A DNA stretch of 64,000 bases from SFHK01 sp964554795 (GCA_964554795.1 CAZKQB010000010.1:1-64000); one strand, 5' to 3'; positions 15,991 through 25,646 are shown, counted from the first letter of the stretch. Numbers and translations: made by a program. Notes: generated from the sequence alone by a model not told the origin.

Positions 15991-17775
15991 ATGAAGAGAT
16001 TTCTGGCGTGTGTGCTGGTATTGACGCTGGCCCTGAGCCTGACGGCGTTCGCGGTGGGCGCAAACGAATACTATCAGAAGGGCGACAGAATTGAAGACTT
16101 TGCAGCTACGCTCTCGGACGGCACAGAGGTTACACTCTATGGTCTGCTTGCGGAAAAGAAGGCTGTGCTGATCAATTTCTGGGCCAGCTGGTGCCAGCCC
16201 TGCCGGATAGAATTTCCATATATGCAAAAGGCGTATTCGCAGGCATCCGGAGATATCGGTATTTTGGCACTGAGCGTGGAATCGACCGACACGGCCGAGG
16301 TCGTAAACGCGGTGAAGGATGAGCTGGGGCTGACGACGCTGCCGATGGGCATTGACGAGAACGGTGTGAGTGCGCGGTTCAATCTGAACAACGGCATACC
16401 GTACAGTGTGCTTGTGGACAGAAACGGTGTGATGTGCTTTGAAGAGGTCGGTTCGATTACGGACGAGGGCAAATTCCTCCGGCTGTTCGAGGCCTACACT
16501 GCAGAGGACTACAGCGAGCCGCGTCTGCTGGATGAGATCCCGCCGCAGCTTCCTACGACTGAGTGGCCTGCATCGGATGCCTTTGCAGCGGCGCTGGGCG
16601 CGAGGGAGCTGTGCGTAGAGCTTCCGGAGGACTGCAGCGTGTGGCCGTTTGCGATTGGTGAGGACGGAGCGTGTGTTCGATCGACCAATGGCGCGGCTCG
16701 CGGGACGACCGCCGCATTTACCGTACGGCTGAGCGCGAAGGCAGGCGAAGCGCTGGCGTTTGAATACGAAATTGATTGCAAACTGCTGTATCAGGGGCTG
16801 TTTATCTATGTGGACGGTGAGCTGACGGACGAGCTTGCCGGAGAAAGGGAATGGTCGCCGCGTCTTGTGAAATTCGATACGGACGGCGAGCACGCGGTGG
16901 AATTTGTGTTTCGGCGCGATGAATACATGGATGGCGAGTCCTTTGTTAGCCTGCGCGCCCTCGAAAAGGCGGACGAGGAACGAATTAATGCGATTGAAGC
17001 GCTGCGTCCGGCTGCGCCGAAAACGCTGGCAGGAGAGAAGGCGACCGTCGAGATCGCTGAGGGTGAAGTGAAAAGGGCCGTGCTTTCCGTGACGGCGGGC
17101 AGTCTGTCGGACGCGGCGGCGTATGACGTCGTTCAAACCGAGGCGCTTACGCTACGCGTGCGCATCGGCGCTGATGTGAACGAGGAGCTGGCGTTTGTCG
17201 TTGATGGGGACGACTATACCATGTTAGGCGAGCTCAAAGCGGATGAAAACGGATACCTGTATCCGGTGGATCTGAAGGCACCGGTGGAAGCGAATCTGGA
17301 TGGACGGGTAATCGGCGTGTGCACCTGTATCATTGACCGTGGCGAGGGATTGTATGTGTCAGATGCTCTCGTGCTTCAGCCGTCCGAATCGGCGATGAAC
17401 GCGGTTGTTGACGAGCTGCGCGAGGCAGTAAAACGGTATGCGGAGGATGGCGACGCGTGGAAGGTGGATTGGGCCTATGAGGATGGTTCACCCAAGCGGG
17501 GAACGGATGCAGCGGAGAATGGCATGGTGGAATACTGCGTTCGTGTGACGGATGCGGACGGAAAGCCCGCAGAGGGCGCGATGGTGAAAATCTGCGACGC
17601 GGATACATGCCGGGTGGAAAGCACCGACGAAAACGGAGAGGTGCGCTTTACTGCGGCGCAGTACGCATATGAAATACAGATTTTGAAGGCGCCGGATGGC
17701 TTAGCCCCGAGCGCGGAGACCTTTGTGATGCCTGGGGTGGGCGGCGAGCTCGTAATTCGCCTGGAGAAAGCATGA
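15991..17775 (+). CDS. Exported thioredoxin-like (TlpA/ResA-type) multidomain protein
   Basis: I choose the ATG at 15991 because AACGGAGG precedes it and a signal peptide (KRFLACVLVLTLALSLTAFA) starts there; the 15964 alternative adds a charged head. The mature protein opens with a redoxin domain with the active site WASWCQPC. About 350 residues of beta-rich sequence without a recognised family follow, and the last 100 residues resemble a carboxypeptidase-regulatory/Ig-like fold (KPAEGAMVKICD). It should act outside the membrane in thiol-disulfide exchange. It is encoded with a CXXC membrane protein and a polyferredoxin-TlpA fusion. Confidence 0.82.
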   Translation: MKRFLACVLVLTLALSLTAFAVGANEYYQKGDRIEDFAATLSDGTEVTLYGLLAEKKAVLINFWASWCQPCRIEFPYMQKAYSQASGDIGILALSVESTDTAEVVNAVKDELGLTTLPMGIDENGVSARFNLNNGIPYSVLVDRNGVMCFEEVGSITDEGKFLRLFEAYTAEDYSEPRLLDEIPPQLPTTEWPASDAFAAALGARELCVELPEDCSVWPFAIGEDGACVRSTNGAARGTTAAFTVRLSAKAGEALAFEYEIDCKLLYQGLFIYVDGELTDELAGEREWSPRLVKFDTDGEHAVEFVFRRDEYMDGESFVSLRALEKADEERINAIEALRPAAPKTLAGEKATVEIAEGEVKRAVLSVTAGSLSDAAAYDVVQTEALTLRVRIGADVNEELAFVVDGDDYTMLGELKADENGYLYPVDLKAPVEANLDGRVIGVCTCIIDRGEGLYVSDALVLQPSESAMNAVVDELREAVKRYAEDGDAWKVDWAYEDGSPKRGTDAAENGMVEYCVRVTDADGKPAEGAMVKICDADTCRVESTDENGEVRFTAAQYAYEIQILKAPDGLAPSAETFVMPGVGGELVIRLEKA

Positions 17776-18548
17776 GAAGGCGGGCGGGATTGGCGCGAGC
17801 GGCATCGTGGCTGCTGGCACTCTCAACATTGCTTGCAGCGGGGCTTCTGATTGTACAGAGCGTACGGATTCAGGAGGCGGGCGCGTTCAGCCGAGAAATC
17901 GTGCGGGCGCGCCTTGGAGGCCTTGCGTGGGCGGGCATATTCTGGCTGGCGCTGGCGGGCGTAACGCGGCTTCTGCAGCTGCCGGGCGGAAACGAAAATC
18001 CGCCCGAGCCGGAGGAAGTCCGTCTGCGGCTTATGCGCGTCAGAAGGACAGATGACATGCGCGGCGAGGAACGAAGGCGGCGTATGGCGCGCGGCATATG
18101 CACCGGCGTATGCGCGGTGTGCGCAGGCAGGATTATCTGGTATCTGACGGAGCCCGCGAGCTTCGCGTCCCGGGAGCTGGAGCGAACAGTCGGACGCATG
18201 CTTTTGCATATTGCGCCGTGGACGCTTATCGGCTTTGTGTCTGCGGGCATCTGCGAGTGCTTTTGCGCCCGTAGCCTTCGCCGGGAAATCGGTATGGCGA
18301 CGCGTTCGAAGCAAACCGAACCTGAGGCGCTGTCGCGAGTTGGAAGGACGCAGAGTGAGAGGAATGCGGAGGGCGCATGCGGAGGAAAAGCAAGCTGCGG
18401 CGAAGCGTGCACGGTAAAAACGGCGGGGCGCATAGCCGTGCTTGTGCTTACCATGACCCTGCTTGCACTGGGGATAGCGAACGGCGGCATGCGCGACGTG
18501 CTGGTGAAGGCCATCAATATCTGTACGGAGTGTATCGGTCTTGGATAA
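17772..18548 (+). CDS. Membrane protein with C-terminal CD1871A-type CXXC segment
   Basis: A 258-residue protein with about five membrane helices (near residues 10-28, 50-66, 108-126, 145-165 and 222-240). It ends in IANGGMRDVLVKAINICTEC followed by IGLG, matching the CD1871A family CXXC proteins that are often separate 40-residue genes in Clostridia. Between lies a variable basic stretch. The start overlaps the previous stop by four bases and the end overlaps the next gene by eight, so the three are a coupled operon. A role in passing electrons or thiols to the neighbouring redox proteins is inferred. Confidence 0.7.
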   Translation: MRRRAGLARAASWLLALSTLLAAGLLIVQSVRIQEAGAFSREIVRARLGGLAWAGIFWLALAGVTRLLQLPGGNENPPEPEEVRLRLMRVRRTDDMRGEERRRRMARGICTGVCAVCAGRIIWYLTEPASFASRELERTVGRMLLHIAPWTLIGFVSAGICECFCARSLRREIGMATRSKQTEPEALSRVGRTQSERNAEGACGGKASCGEACTVKTAGRIAVLVLTMTLLALGIANGGMRDVLVKAINICTECIGLG

Positions 18549-19956
18549 CAGAGTAAAGCTATGGTGGCGTGCGCACAGCCCGAGCCGCCGGAGGCTGATT
18601 CAGGTGTATGCGGCGCTTTTGTATAACGCGCATGCAAAGGGCTTTATAAAGGGAGAAATCTATACCGGCGCGCTCAAGAACGTCTGCGTGCCGGGGCTTA
18701 ACTGCTATTCGTGCCCGGGCGCGGTCGCGGCCTGTCCGCTGGGCGCGCTGCAGAATGCGTTGGCATCGTCAGCGTATCGGGCGCCGTGGTTTGTCATGGG
18801 AATTCTGATGCTTTTTGGGCTGATTTTCGGGCGGACGATCTGCGGCTTTCTTTGTCCGATGGGGCTAATTCAGGAGCTCCTTCACAAAATTCCCGTGCCC
18901 AAGCTGAGAAAAAGCCGCATAACGCGCGTGCTTTCCTATTTTAAATATGTGATTCTGGCGGTGTTTGTGCTTGCGGTTCCGCTTGCGTATGCGGCGCAGC
19001 ATTATCCGGTACCTGCCTTTTGCAAGTATATCTGTCCGGCGGGCACGCTGGAGGGCGCGATTGGCCTGCTGGCAAACCCGGCGAACGCGGACATGTTCTC
19101 CATGCTGGGAGGCCTGTTCACGCGAAAGCTCGTGATTTTGATCGGAAGTCTTGCAGCGTGCGCGTTTATATACCGCGCGTTCTGCCGCTTTTTTTGTCCG
19201 CTGGGCGCGATTTACGGGCTGTTTGCCCACTTGGCGATTGTGGGCGTAAGGGTGGATGCAGGAAAATGCAGCGGCTGTGGGCGCTGCGTGTCGCATTGCC
19301 AAATGGACGTGCGGTGCGTGGGAGACCATGAATGCATCCACTGCGGCGCGTGTGCGGGCGCATGTCCCACCGGGGCCATATCGATGCAATGCGGAGGGCG
19401 CACGCTGTTCGCAAATGGAGACGCGCGAAGAATTGCCGCATGGGTGATTGCGCTGGCGCTGCTTGCGGGCGTAGGCGCATGGGTGAATCGCGCAGAGCGG
19501 ATCTTGCCTGCTTTGGAGACGGAGACGGCCGAGGGCTTTGAGGAGGGCATGACATGCCCGGATTTCACTGTGCCATTGTATGGCGCAGACGGCGATTTCA
19601 TGCTGTCCGGGAACCGTGGGCAGGTGATTATAGTGAACTTCTGGGCGACGTGGTGTACGCCCTGCGTGGCCGAGCTGGCATATTTTGAGGCGCTCCAAAA
19701 GGCGCATCCGGGCGAGGTAACTGTGATTGCCATCCATTCAAGTCTCGTGACCGACGATGTTCAGGAATTCCTGAACCGCGAGGGCTATGCGCTTTTGTTC
19801 GGGCAGGATACCGACGGAACCGTGATGAGCCGCTTTGGTGGATCGACTCAGCTGCCTATGACGGTGATCGTCGATCGCGACGGCACAATCCGATACAATC
19901 GCGTTGGTTCGCTGAGCTATGAGCGTCTGGAGGAGCTTACGGAGCCGCTGCTATAA
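18541..19956 (+). CDS. Membrane polyferredoxin (NapH/NosR-like) fused to a TlpA-like redoxin
   Basis: A 471-residue protein starting at TTG inside the previous gene. It has several membrane helices and NapH/NosR-type cysteine motifs (CGFLCPMG, CKYICPAG, CRFFCPLG). Two [4Fe-4S] ferredoxin motifs follow, CSGCGRC and CIHCGACAGACP. After a further helix near residue 300 comes an outward redoxin domain with WATWCTPC. The layout suggests transfer of electrons through iron-sulfur centres to an extracytoplasmic thiol relay that could keep the exported TlpA protein (15991) reduced. The exact acceptor is unknown. Confidence 0.85.
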   Translation: MDNRVKLWWRAHSPSRRRLIQVYAALLYNAHAKGFIKGEIYTGALKNVCVPGLNCYSCPGAVAACPLGALQNALASSAYRAPWFVMGILMLFGLIFGRTICGFLCPMGLIQELLHKIPVPKLRKSRITRVLSYFKYVILAVFVLAVPLAYAAQHYPVPAFCKYICPAGTLEGAIGLLANPANADMFSMLGGLFTRKLVILIGSLAACAFIYRAFCRFFCPLGAIYGLFAHLAIVGVRVDAGKCSGCGRCVSHCQMDVRCVGDHECIHCGACAGACPTGAISMQCGGRTLFANGDARRIAAWVIALALLAGVGAWVNRAERILPALETETAEGFEEGMTCPDFTVPLYGADGDFMLSGNRGQVIIVNFWATWCTPCVAELAYFEALQKAHPGEVTVIAIHSSLVTDDVQEFLNREGYALLFGQDTDGTVMSRFGGSTQLPMTVIVDRDGTIRYNRVGSLSYERLEELTEPLL

Positions 19957-19966
19957 AGAGAAGGAA

Positions 19967-19996
19967 GCCGTGTCTTTCGGGGCTGAAGGACACGGC
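19967..19996 (+). terminator. Hairpin after redox operon
   Basis: GCCGTGTCTTTC (19967-19978) pairs with GAAGGACACGGC (19985-19996), 12 bases with one G-U pair and a 6-base loop. Only a weak T tract follows (ATGACTTTAC), so termination may be partial. Confidence 0.55.
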
Positions 19997-20072
19997 ATGA
20001 CTTTACTAGGAAGCGGAAAACGAAATTATGCGCAATGTTACGCAAAGTTCATGAGGTTGTCGGGTTTCGGTA

Positions 20073-20101
20073 TGGACAAAGCGGGCAAGGCGTGGTATAC
20101 T
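20073..20101 (+). promoter_or_regulatory. cggR promoter and possible CggR operator
   Basis: TGGACA at 20073-20078 and TATACT at 20096-20101, 17 bases apart. Just downstream, TGGACA (20118) and CGGGACA (20126) resemble the half-sites of CggR operators (CGGGAC/TGTC). Autoregulation is known for the family; the site here is inferred. Confidence 0.7.
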
Positions 20102-20163
20102 ATCGCATGGGTAAAAATGGACAGGCGGGACAAAATTCGCCCGCAAAACGGAGGACGTGAACC

Positions 20164-21198
20164 GTGGACGGAGCAACAGTCAAGCTGCTGACCAATCTTG
20201 CGCCGGAGCTGATGGACGGCATTGTAGCGCGAGCTATGGCGCTGGAGCGCATCTCGGTTCTTCAGCCGGTCGGGCGTCGGGCTCTGGCGCAACGCATGCG
20301 CATGCCGGAGCGGGAGGCTCGTGTGCTGACCGACGCACTTCGTGCGGGGGGATGGATTGAGGTTTCGGCGGCGGGCATGGTTTTGACCGACAAGGCCTAC
20401 GGCATGCTGGACAGCATTCGGGAGATCGTGCGCGCGCAGCTTGGGCTGTCGTCGATGGAGGTGCAGCTCTCCCGGCTTCTGAAGGTGGAGAACGTGCGCA
20501 TCGTGCCGGGCGACGCAGATCAATCGTCGGACGTGCTGGGCGAGGTTGGTCGCGTAGCGGGCGCAAGGCTCAGAAAGCTGCTTTCCGACGGCATGATTTT
20601 GGCTGTCAACGGCGGTACGACGGTTCAGCAGGTGGCAGAGCATATTCCGCGCGGCACGCCGATGAGCATTACCGTGCTTCCGGCGCGCGGTGGTCTGGGG
20701 CAATCTGCAGAGACGCAGGCAAGTACGCTGGCCGAGGCGATTGCAGTGAAGCTGGGCGGGCATCACCGGGCGCTGTACCTGCCGGATTCGCTTTCGCCGG
20801 ATGCGCTGCGCGAGCTGTGCAAGATGGACGAGATTCGTGAGCCGCTGGAAGCGATTCAAAAGGCGGACGTACTTTTGTACGGCATTGCCCGCGCTGACGA
20901 CATGGCCGTGAACCGTCTGATGCCGCATGCGCGCATTGAGGAGCTTGTGACCGAGGGCGCGACAGCCGAGGTGCTGGGCTATTGCTTCGATTCTCAGGGG
21001 CGGCTGCTGGCGTCGGCCTCAGGGCTTGGATTGCCGGTGGACGCAATCGAACGGATTCCCACGGTGTTTGCCGTGGCTGCGGGTGCGCGCAAGGCAGAGG
21101 CCATTCTTGCCGCCACGCGTCATCATCGCCATGATTACCTGGTAATGGACGAGGGTGCGGCCGCCCGGATTGTCGCTCTGCTCCGCGATGAAGGCTGA
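20164..21198 (+). CDS. cggR: Central glycolytic genes regulator
   Basis: A 344-residue SorC/DeoR-type repressor. The N-terminus has a winged HTH (LQPVGRRALAQRMRMPEREA followed by RVLTDALRAGGW), and the rest is the sugar-phosphate-binding domain with AVNGGTTVQQVA and VLPARGGLGQ. The GTG start has ACGGAGGACGTG in front. In Bacillus the homologue senses fructose-1,6-bisphosphate and represses the downstream glycolytic genes. Here pgk, tpiA and gpmI follow directly; gapA, the usual next gene, is not present at this place. Confidence 0.88.
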   Translation: MDGATVKLLTNLAPELMDGIVARAMALERISVLQPVGRRALAQRMRMPEREARVLTDALRAGGWIEVSAAGMVLTDKAYGMLDSIREIVRAQLGLSSMEVQLSRLLKVENVRIVPGDADQSSDVLGEVGRVAGARLRKLLSDGMILAVNGGTTVQQVAEHIPRGTPMSITVLPARGGLGQSAETQASTLAEAIAVKLGGHHRALYLPDSLSPDALRELCKMDEIREPLEAIQKADVLLYGIARADDMAVNRLMPHARIEELVTEGATAEVLGYCFDSQGRLLASASGLGLPVDAIERIPTVFAVAAGARKAEAILAATRHHRHDYLVMDEGAAARIVALLRDEG

Positions 21199-21284
21199 GG
21201 GAGACAGAAAGTAACAAAAGTTTTCTTTTACGCTTTCCCACATTGTGGTATGATAACAACGATTCTAAAAGGAGTGTGACCATC

Positions 21285-22472
21285 ATGAATAAGAAGACCG
21301 TGAAGGACATCTGCGTAAAGGGCAAGAAGGTTCTCGTTCGCTGCGACTTTAACGTGCCGCTGGACGAAAACAAAAACATCACCGATGAAACCCGCATCAA
21401 TGCCGCTCTGCCGACCATCAAGTATCTGCTTGATAATGGCGCGGCCGTGATCCTGTGCTCCCACCTGGGCCGTCCCAAGGGAGAGTTCAACATGAAGTAT
21501 TCCCTCGCGCCCGTTGCGAAGCGCCTGTCCGAGAAGCTCGGCTTCGAGGTAAAGCTGGCCAAGGACGTTATCGGCGAGGACGCCAAGAAGCTGGCTGCCG
21601 AGGTAAAGCCGGGCGAAGCCATCCTGCTTGAGAATGTCCGCTTCCATGCGGAAGAGGAAAAGAACGATCCTGCCTTTGCCAAGGAACTGGCTTCCATGGC
21701 GGAGCTGTATGTATCCGACGCGTTCGGAACCGTGCACCGCGCGCACGCCTCCACGGCTGGCGTCGCCGCCTATCTGCCCGCCGTTGCCGGCTTCCTGATC
21801 GGCAAAGAGCTGGACTTCCTGGGCAGCGCTGTTGAAAACCCGAAGCGCCCCTTCGTCGCCATTCTGGGCGGAGCGAAGGTCAAGGACAAGATCGGCGTTA
21901 TCACCAACCTGCTTGAAAAGGTTGACACGCTGATCATCGGCGGCGGCATGGCTTACACCTTCCAGAAGGCCATGGGCAAGGAAATCGGTAAGTCCCTGCT
22001 GGACGAGGAGCGTATCGAGCTGGCCAAGGATCTGATGGAAAAGGCCAAGACCAAGGGCGTGAAGCTGCTTCTGCCCGTGGACAATGTGTGCGGCAGCGAC
22101 TTCTCCAATGATTGCAACATCGTCACCGTGGACGCGGATCAGGGCATTCCCGCCGATTATGAGGGCATGGACATTGGCCCGAAGAGCGTGAAGCTGTTCT
22201 CCGATGCGGTCAAGGAAGCCAAGACCGTCGTCTGGAACGGCCCGATGGGCGTATTCGAATTCCCGAACTTTGCAAAGGGCACGCTGGCAATCGCGACTGC
22301 GATGGCCGAGAGCGACGCCATTACCATTATTGGCGGCGGCGATTCCGCAGCGGCTGTTACCCAGATGGGTCTGGCCGACAAGATGAGCCACATCTCGACC
22401 GGCGGCGGCGCGTCTCTCGAATTCCTTGAGGGCAAGACCCTGCCCGGCGTTGCCTGCCTCGAAGACAAATAA
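21285..22472 (+). CDS. pgk: Phosphoglycerate kinase
   Basis: A 395-residue enzyme converting 1,3-bisphosphoglycerate and ADP to 3-phosphoglycerate and ATP in the cytoplasm. It contains RCDFNVPLDENKNITDETRI, LCSHLGRPKG, the VSDAFGTVHRAHAST block and the nucleotide site GGGDSAAAV. AAAAGGAGTGTGACCATC precedes the chosen ATG at 21285; the frame is open upstream but without a ribosome site. A TATGAT at 21249 could be a promoter of its own. Confidence 0.97.
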   Translation: MNKKTVKDICVKGKKVLVRCDFNVPLDENKNITDETRINAALPTIKYLLDNGAAVILCSHLGRPKGEFNMKYSLAPVAKRLSEKLGFEVKLAKDVIGEDAKKLAAEVKPGEAILLENVRFHAEEEKNDPAFAKELASMAELYVSDAFGTVHRAHASTAGVAAYLPAVAGFLIGKELDFLGSAVENPKRPFVAILGGAKVKDKIGVITNLLEKVDTLIIGGGMAYTFQKAMGKEIGKSLLDEERIELAKDLMEKAKTKGVKLLLPVDNVCGSDFSNDCNIVTVDADQGIPADYEGMDIGPKSVKLFSDAVKEAKTVVWNGPMGVFEFPNFAKGTLAIATAMAESDAITIIGGGDSAAAVTQMGLADKMSHISTGGGASLEFLEGKTLPGVACLEDK

Positions 22473-22587
22473 GCATTTGCGCCTGAAGGTGCGAAAAACG
22501 GTTTCCTCCGGCGGCAGCATCGCCGGAGGAAATTCACGGAAGCGCCGTTTCAAAACGGTTGGAATTGAAAACAGGAGGATATGTTTT

Positions 22588-23334
22588 ATGCGTAAGCCGA
22601 TTATTGCCGGTAACTGGAAAATGAACAAGACCCCCGAAGAGGCCAAGCAGCTTGTGACCGAGCTCGTGCCGCTGGTGAAGGATGCCAAGTGCGACGTCGT
22701 CGTGTGCACCCCCGCGGTTTGCTTTGCGGCCGTGAAGCCCGTGATCGAGGGCACCAATATCAAGCTGGGCGCGCAGAATGTACACTTTGCCGAAAAGGGT
22801 GCCTACACCGGCGAGCTCTCTGCCGATATGCTCAAGGCTTCCGGCTGCGAATACGTGATCATTGGCCATTCCGAGCGCCGTCAGTATTTCGGCGAGACCG
22901 ATAAGACCGTCAACAAGCGCACCGTTTCTGCCGTGAACGCGGGGCTGAAGGCCATCGTATGCGTGGGCGAAAACAAGGAAGAGCGCGAGACCGGCTATAC
23001 CGATTATATCGTCACCTACCAGACTCTTATGGCGCTGCACGGCTTGACCGACGAGCAGGTTGCCGAGACGATCATCGCTTATGAGCCCGTCTGGGCGATC
23101 GGCACCGGTCTGACTGCGACCGACGAGCAGGCGAACGAAACCATCGGCGTCATCCGCAAGGCAATTGCCGGCAAGTACGGCGACGAGATTGCCCAGAAGG
23201 TTCGCATTCAGTACGGCGGAAGCATGAAGGGTTCCAACGTCAAGGGTCTGATGGCGCAGGAGGAAATCGACGGCGGTCTGATTGGCGGCGCGTCTCTGAA
23301 GGCTGCGGATTTTGCGCAGGTGGTGAATTTCTGA
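22588..23334 (+). CDS. tpiA: Triosephosphate isomerase
   Basis: A 248-residue TIM barrel interconverting dihydroxyacetone phosphate and glyceraldehyde-3-phosphate. The active-site signatures are GNWKMNKT (Lys), IGHSERR (His) and AYEPVWAIGTG (Glu), and the phosphate loop ends with GGSMKGSN. AGGAGGATATGTTTT precedes the ATG. It overlaps gpmI by one base. Confidence 0.97.
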   Translation: MRKPIIAGNWKMNKTPEEAKQLVTELVPLVKDAKCDVVVCTPAVCFAAVKPVIEGTNIKLGAQNVHFAEKGAYTGELSADMLKASGCEYVIIGHSERRQYFGETDKTVNKRTVSAVNAGLKAIVCVGENKEERETGYTDYIVTYQTLMALHGLTDEQVAETIIAYEPVWAIGTGLTATDEQANETIGVIRKAIAGKYGDEIAQKVRIQYGGSMKGSNVKGLMAQEEIDGGLIGGASLKAADFAQVVNF

Positions 23335-24890
23335 TGGCGACGTACGCACTGGTGATCATGGACGGCTTCGGAAACGGTGGAAACGCCCCGGAGTCCAACG
23401 CGATTCTCGCTCAGGGTACGCCGAATCTTGACCGTCTGAAGAAGGAATACTGCTATACTGCCATCGGTGCTTCCGGCGAGGACGTGGGCCTGCCGGACGG
23501 CCAGATGGGCAACAGCGAGGTTGGCCACACCAACATCGGCGCGGGACGCGTGGTCTACCAGATGCTTGTGAAGATTACCAAGGACATTCGCGACGGCGTG
23601 TTCTTTGAAAACAAGGCTTTGCTTGCTGCGATGGAAAACTGCAAGGCAAACGGAACTGCGCTTCATCTGATTGGTCTGGTGTCCCCCGGCGGCGTGCATT
23701 CCCACACGAAGCACCTGTATGGTCTGTTGGAAATGGCGAAAAAGCATGGATTGACGAAGGTCTATGTGCATGCACTGCTGGACGGCCGCGACGTTCCTCC
23801 GGATTCCGCGTGGGAATACGTGCAGGAGCTCGAGAACAAGATGAAGGAAATCGGCGTGGGCAAGATTGCCACGACGATGGGGCGCCTGTATGCGATGGAT
23901 CGCGATAAAGCGTGGGAGCGCGTAGAAAAGGCGTACAATGCCATGGTCTGCGGCGAGGGCATTCACGCGGACGATGCAGTGAAGGCAATCAAGGATTCGT
24001 ATCAGGTTGTGGATGAAACCGGAAAGCACCTGACGGACGAATTCGTGCTTCCCACGGTGCTTGATGAAAACGGCACGATCAAGGCCAACGATTCCGTGAT
24101 CTTCTTCAATTTCCGCCCCGACCGTGCCCGTGAGATCACCCGCGCGTTTGTGGATCCGGACTTTGACGGCTTTACGCGCAAGCACGGCTTCTTCCCGCTG
24201 ACGTACGTGTGCATGACGCAGTACGATGCGACGATGCCGAACGTGCAGATTGCGTATCCGCCGGAGAGCCTGCACATGACGATGGGCGAATATCTTTCTG
24301 AGTGTGGAAAGACGCAGCTGCGCATTGCCGAAACGCAGAAGTATGCCCACGTTACCTTCTTCTTTAACGGCGGCGAGGAGCGCACCTTCAAGGGCGAGGA
24401 TCGTATCCTGATTCCCTCTCCGAAAGCGGAGGAGGTGCCCACGTTTGATCTTAAGCCGGAAATGAGCGCCCTTGAGGTAACGGACGCGGTGCTGCCGCTC
24501 ATCGAGCAGGATAAGTACGATGTGATTATTCTGAACTTTGCCAACTGCGACATGGTTGGCCATACCGGCGTTATGGAAGCCACGAGGAAGGCTGTTAAAA
24601 CCGTGGATGAGTGCGTGGGCAGGGTGGCGGATGCGATCGTGAAGAATGGCGGAAAGCTGATTATTACCGCCGATCACGGCAACGCCGACATGATGATTGA
24701 TCCCGTTCATGGCGGACCGTTTACTGCGCATACCACCAATCCTGTTCCGGTGATCGTGGTGGATCCCGAGCATCCGAAGCACGAGCTGCGCGAGGGCGGC
24801 CGCCTGTGCGACCTGTGCCCGACGCTGCTTCACATGATGAGTCTCGAGCAGCCCAAGGAAATGACGGGCGAGAACTTGATCGTCGACTGA
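23334..24890 (+). CDS. gpmI: 2,3-bisphosphoglycerate-independent phosphoglycerate mutase
   Basis: A 518-residue Mn-dependent alkaline-phosphatase-fold enzyme converting 3- to 2-phosphoglycerate. The metal Asp lies in VIMDGFGNGG, the phosphoserine in GQMGNSEVGH, and further ligands in HALLDGRDVPP, NFANCDMVGHTG and ITADHGNADMM. It starts in the tpiA stop (TGATG), so the two are coupled. The operon ends with a strong terminator at 24923. Confidence 0.97.
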   Translation: MATYALVIMDGFGNGGNAPESNAILAQGTPNLDRLKKEYCYTAIGASGEDVGLPDGQMGNSEVGHTNIGAGRVVYQMLVKITKDIRDGVFFENKALLAAMENCKANGTALHLIGLVSPGGVHSHTKHLYGLLEMAKKHGLTKVYVHALLDGRDVPPDSAWEYVQELENKMKEIGVGKIATTMGRLYAMDRDKAWERVEKAYNAMVCGEGIHADDAVKAIKDSYQVVDETGKHLTDEFVLPTVLDENGTIKANDSVIFFNFRPDRAREITRAFVDPDFDGFTRKHGFFPLTYVCMTQYDATMPNVQIAYPPESLHMTMGEYLSECGKTQLRIAETQKYAHVTFFFNGGEERTFKGEDRILIPSPKAEEVPTFDLKPEMSALEVTDAVLPLIEQDKYDVIILNFANCDMVGHTGVMEATRKAVKTVDECVGRVADAIVKNGGKLIITADHGNADMMIDPVHGGPFTAHTTNPVPVIVVDPEHPKHELREGGRLCDLCPTLLHMMSLEQPKEMTGENLIVD

Positions 24891-24922
24891 ACCAATTTGC
24901 AGAATCGTCATATATGACGTCG

Positions 24923-24955
24923 AACCGACCGAACAAACTTCGGTCGGTTTTTTGA
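24923..24955 (+). terminator. Terminator of the glycolytic operon
   Basis: AACCGACCGA (24923-24932) and TCGGTCGGTT (24940-24949) form a perfect 10-base stem with a 7-base loop and TTTTTTG tail. A second, weaker copy (ACCGA-AG-TCGGT plus T run) lies at 24995-25011. Confidence 0.9.
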
Positions 24956-25146
24956 TTTTTGCGGGAAACCTCGGAGTATAACGAAAGTTTAAATACCGAA
25001 GTCGGTTTTTTACTGTGATATAGGCTGATAATTCAGCAGATAGAGTAAAAACTGAAATAAAATTGAAATGACATTTCGATATAATAGTAGTCGTCCCGAA
25101 AAAATGCGTTTTGGGATATTTTATAAGAGAGACGAGTTGAAGGAAA

Positions 25147-25587
25147 ATGGGTGCGGCGCCTCGAAGGTCCCTGACGAACACACAGCGCATGCTCAAGGGC
25201 GTCGTATCTGATTTTTGGATGGAAAGCGCGGAGCAGGGCACGTACGCTCGTCGCCGCAAGGTGTTGCTTGCCCGCCGCCGCAGTATGGCGTTTATGTATG
25301 TGACGGTGATTCTTGTCCTGTTCGGGTTGCTTCTGCACGTGGGAAAGATGGTGGAAATCGCTTCCGCCAACAAGAACATCCGCGCTATGAAGGCGGAAAT
25401 GCGCGTGATGGAGGCTCATGTAGAGAATCTTGAGAGCGAGCTGATGCTGGAGCTTCGCACGATCGTGGTACGGCAGCGCGCGAAGGAAAGGCTGGGTATG
25501 ATCAATCCGCCGTACACTGAGCGACTGCAGCTGGATACGCGCGATTCACACGGCAGCGAGGGCACGCGCGTTGCGTCGGTTCAGTAA
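25147..25587 (+). CDS. Septum formation initiator family protein (DivIC/FtsL-like)
   Basis: A 146-residue bitopic membrane protein. A basic cytoplasmic head (RRRKVLLARRRS) is followed by one helix (about residues 57-76, MYVTVILVLFGLLLHV) and an outside coiled coil rich in Met, Glu and Leu. It ends in the DivIC-type phrase QRAKERLGMINPPY. Such proteins form the FtsL-DivIC-DivIB complex of the divisome. Single gene, closed by the terminator at 25610. Confidence 0.8.
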   Translation: MGAAPRRSLTNTQRMLKGVVSDFWMESAEQGTYARRRKVLLARRRSMAFMYVTVILVLFGLLLHVGKMVEIASANKNIRAMKAEMRVMEAHVENLESELMLELRTIVVRQRAKERLGMINPPYTERLQLDTRDSHGSEGTRVASVQ

Positions 25588-25609
25588 ACAATGGAAGAAT
25601 TTTTTCGGA

Positions 25610-25646
25610 CATCCGGAGTGTATGGGAACTCCGGATGCCTTTTTTC
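25610..25646 (+). terminator. Terminator after division gene
   Basis: CATCCGGAGT (25610-25619) and ACTCCGGATG (25628-25637), perfect 10-base stem, then CCTTTTTTC. Confidence 0.9.

Noticed and set aside
23208..25379. 723-codon minus-strand frame over gpmI
   Set aside because: It mirrors the codon pattern of tpiA/gpmI, has no ribosome site and no recognisable domain; a shadow frame in GC-rich DNA.
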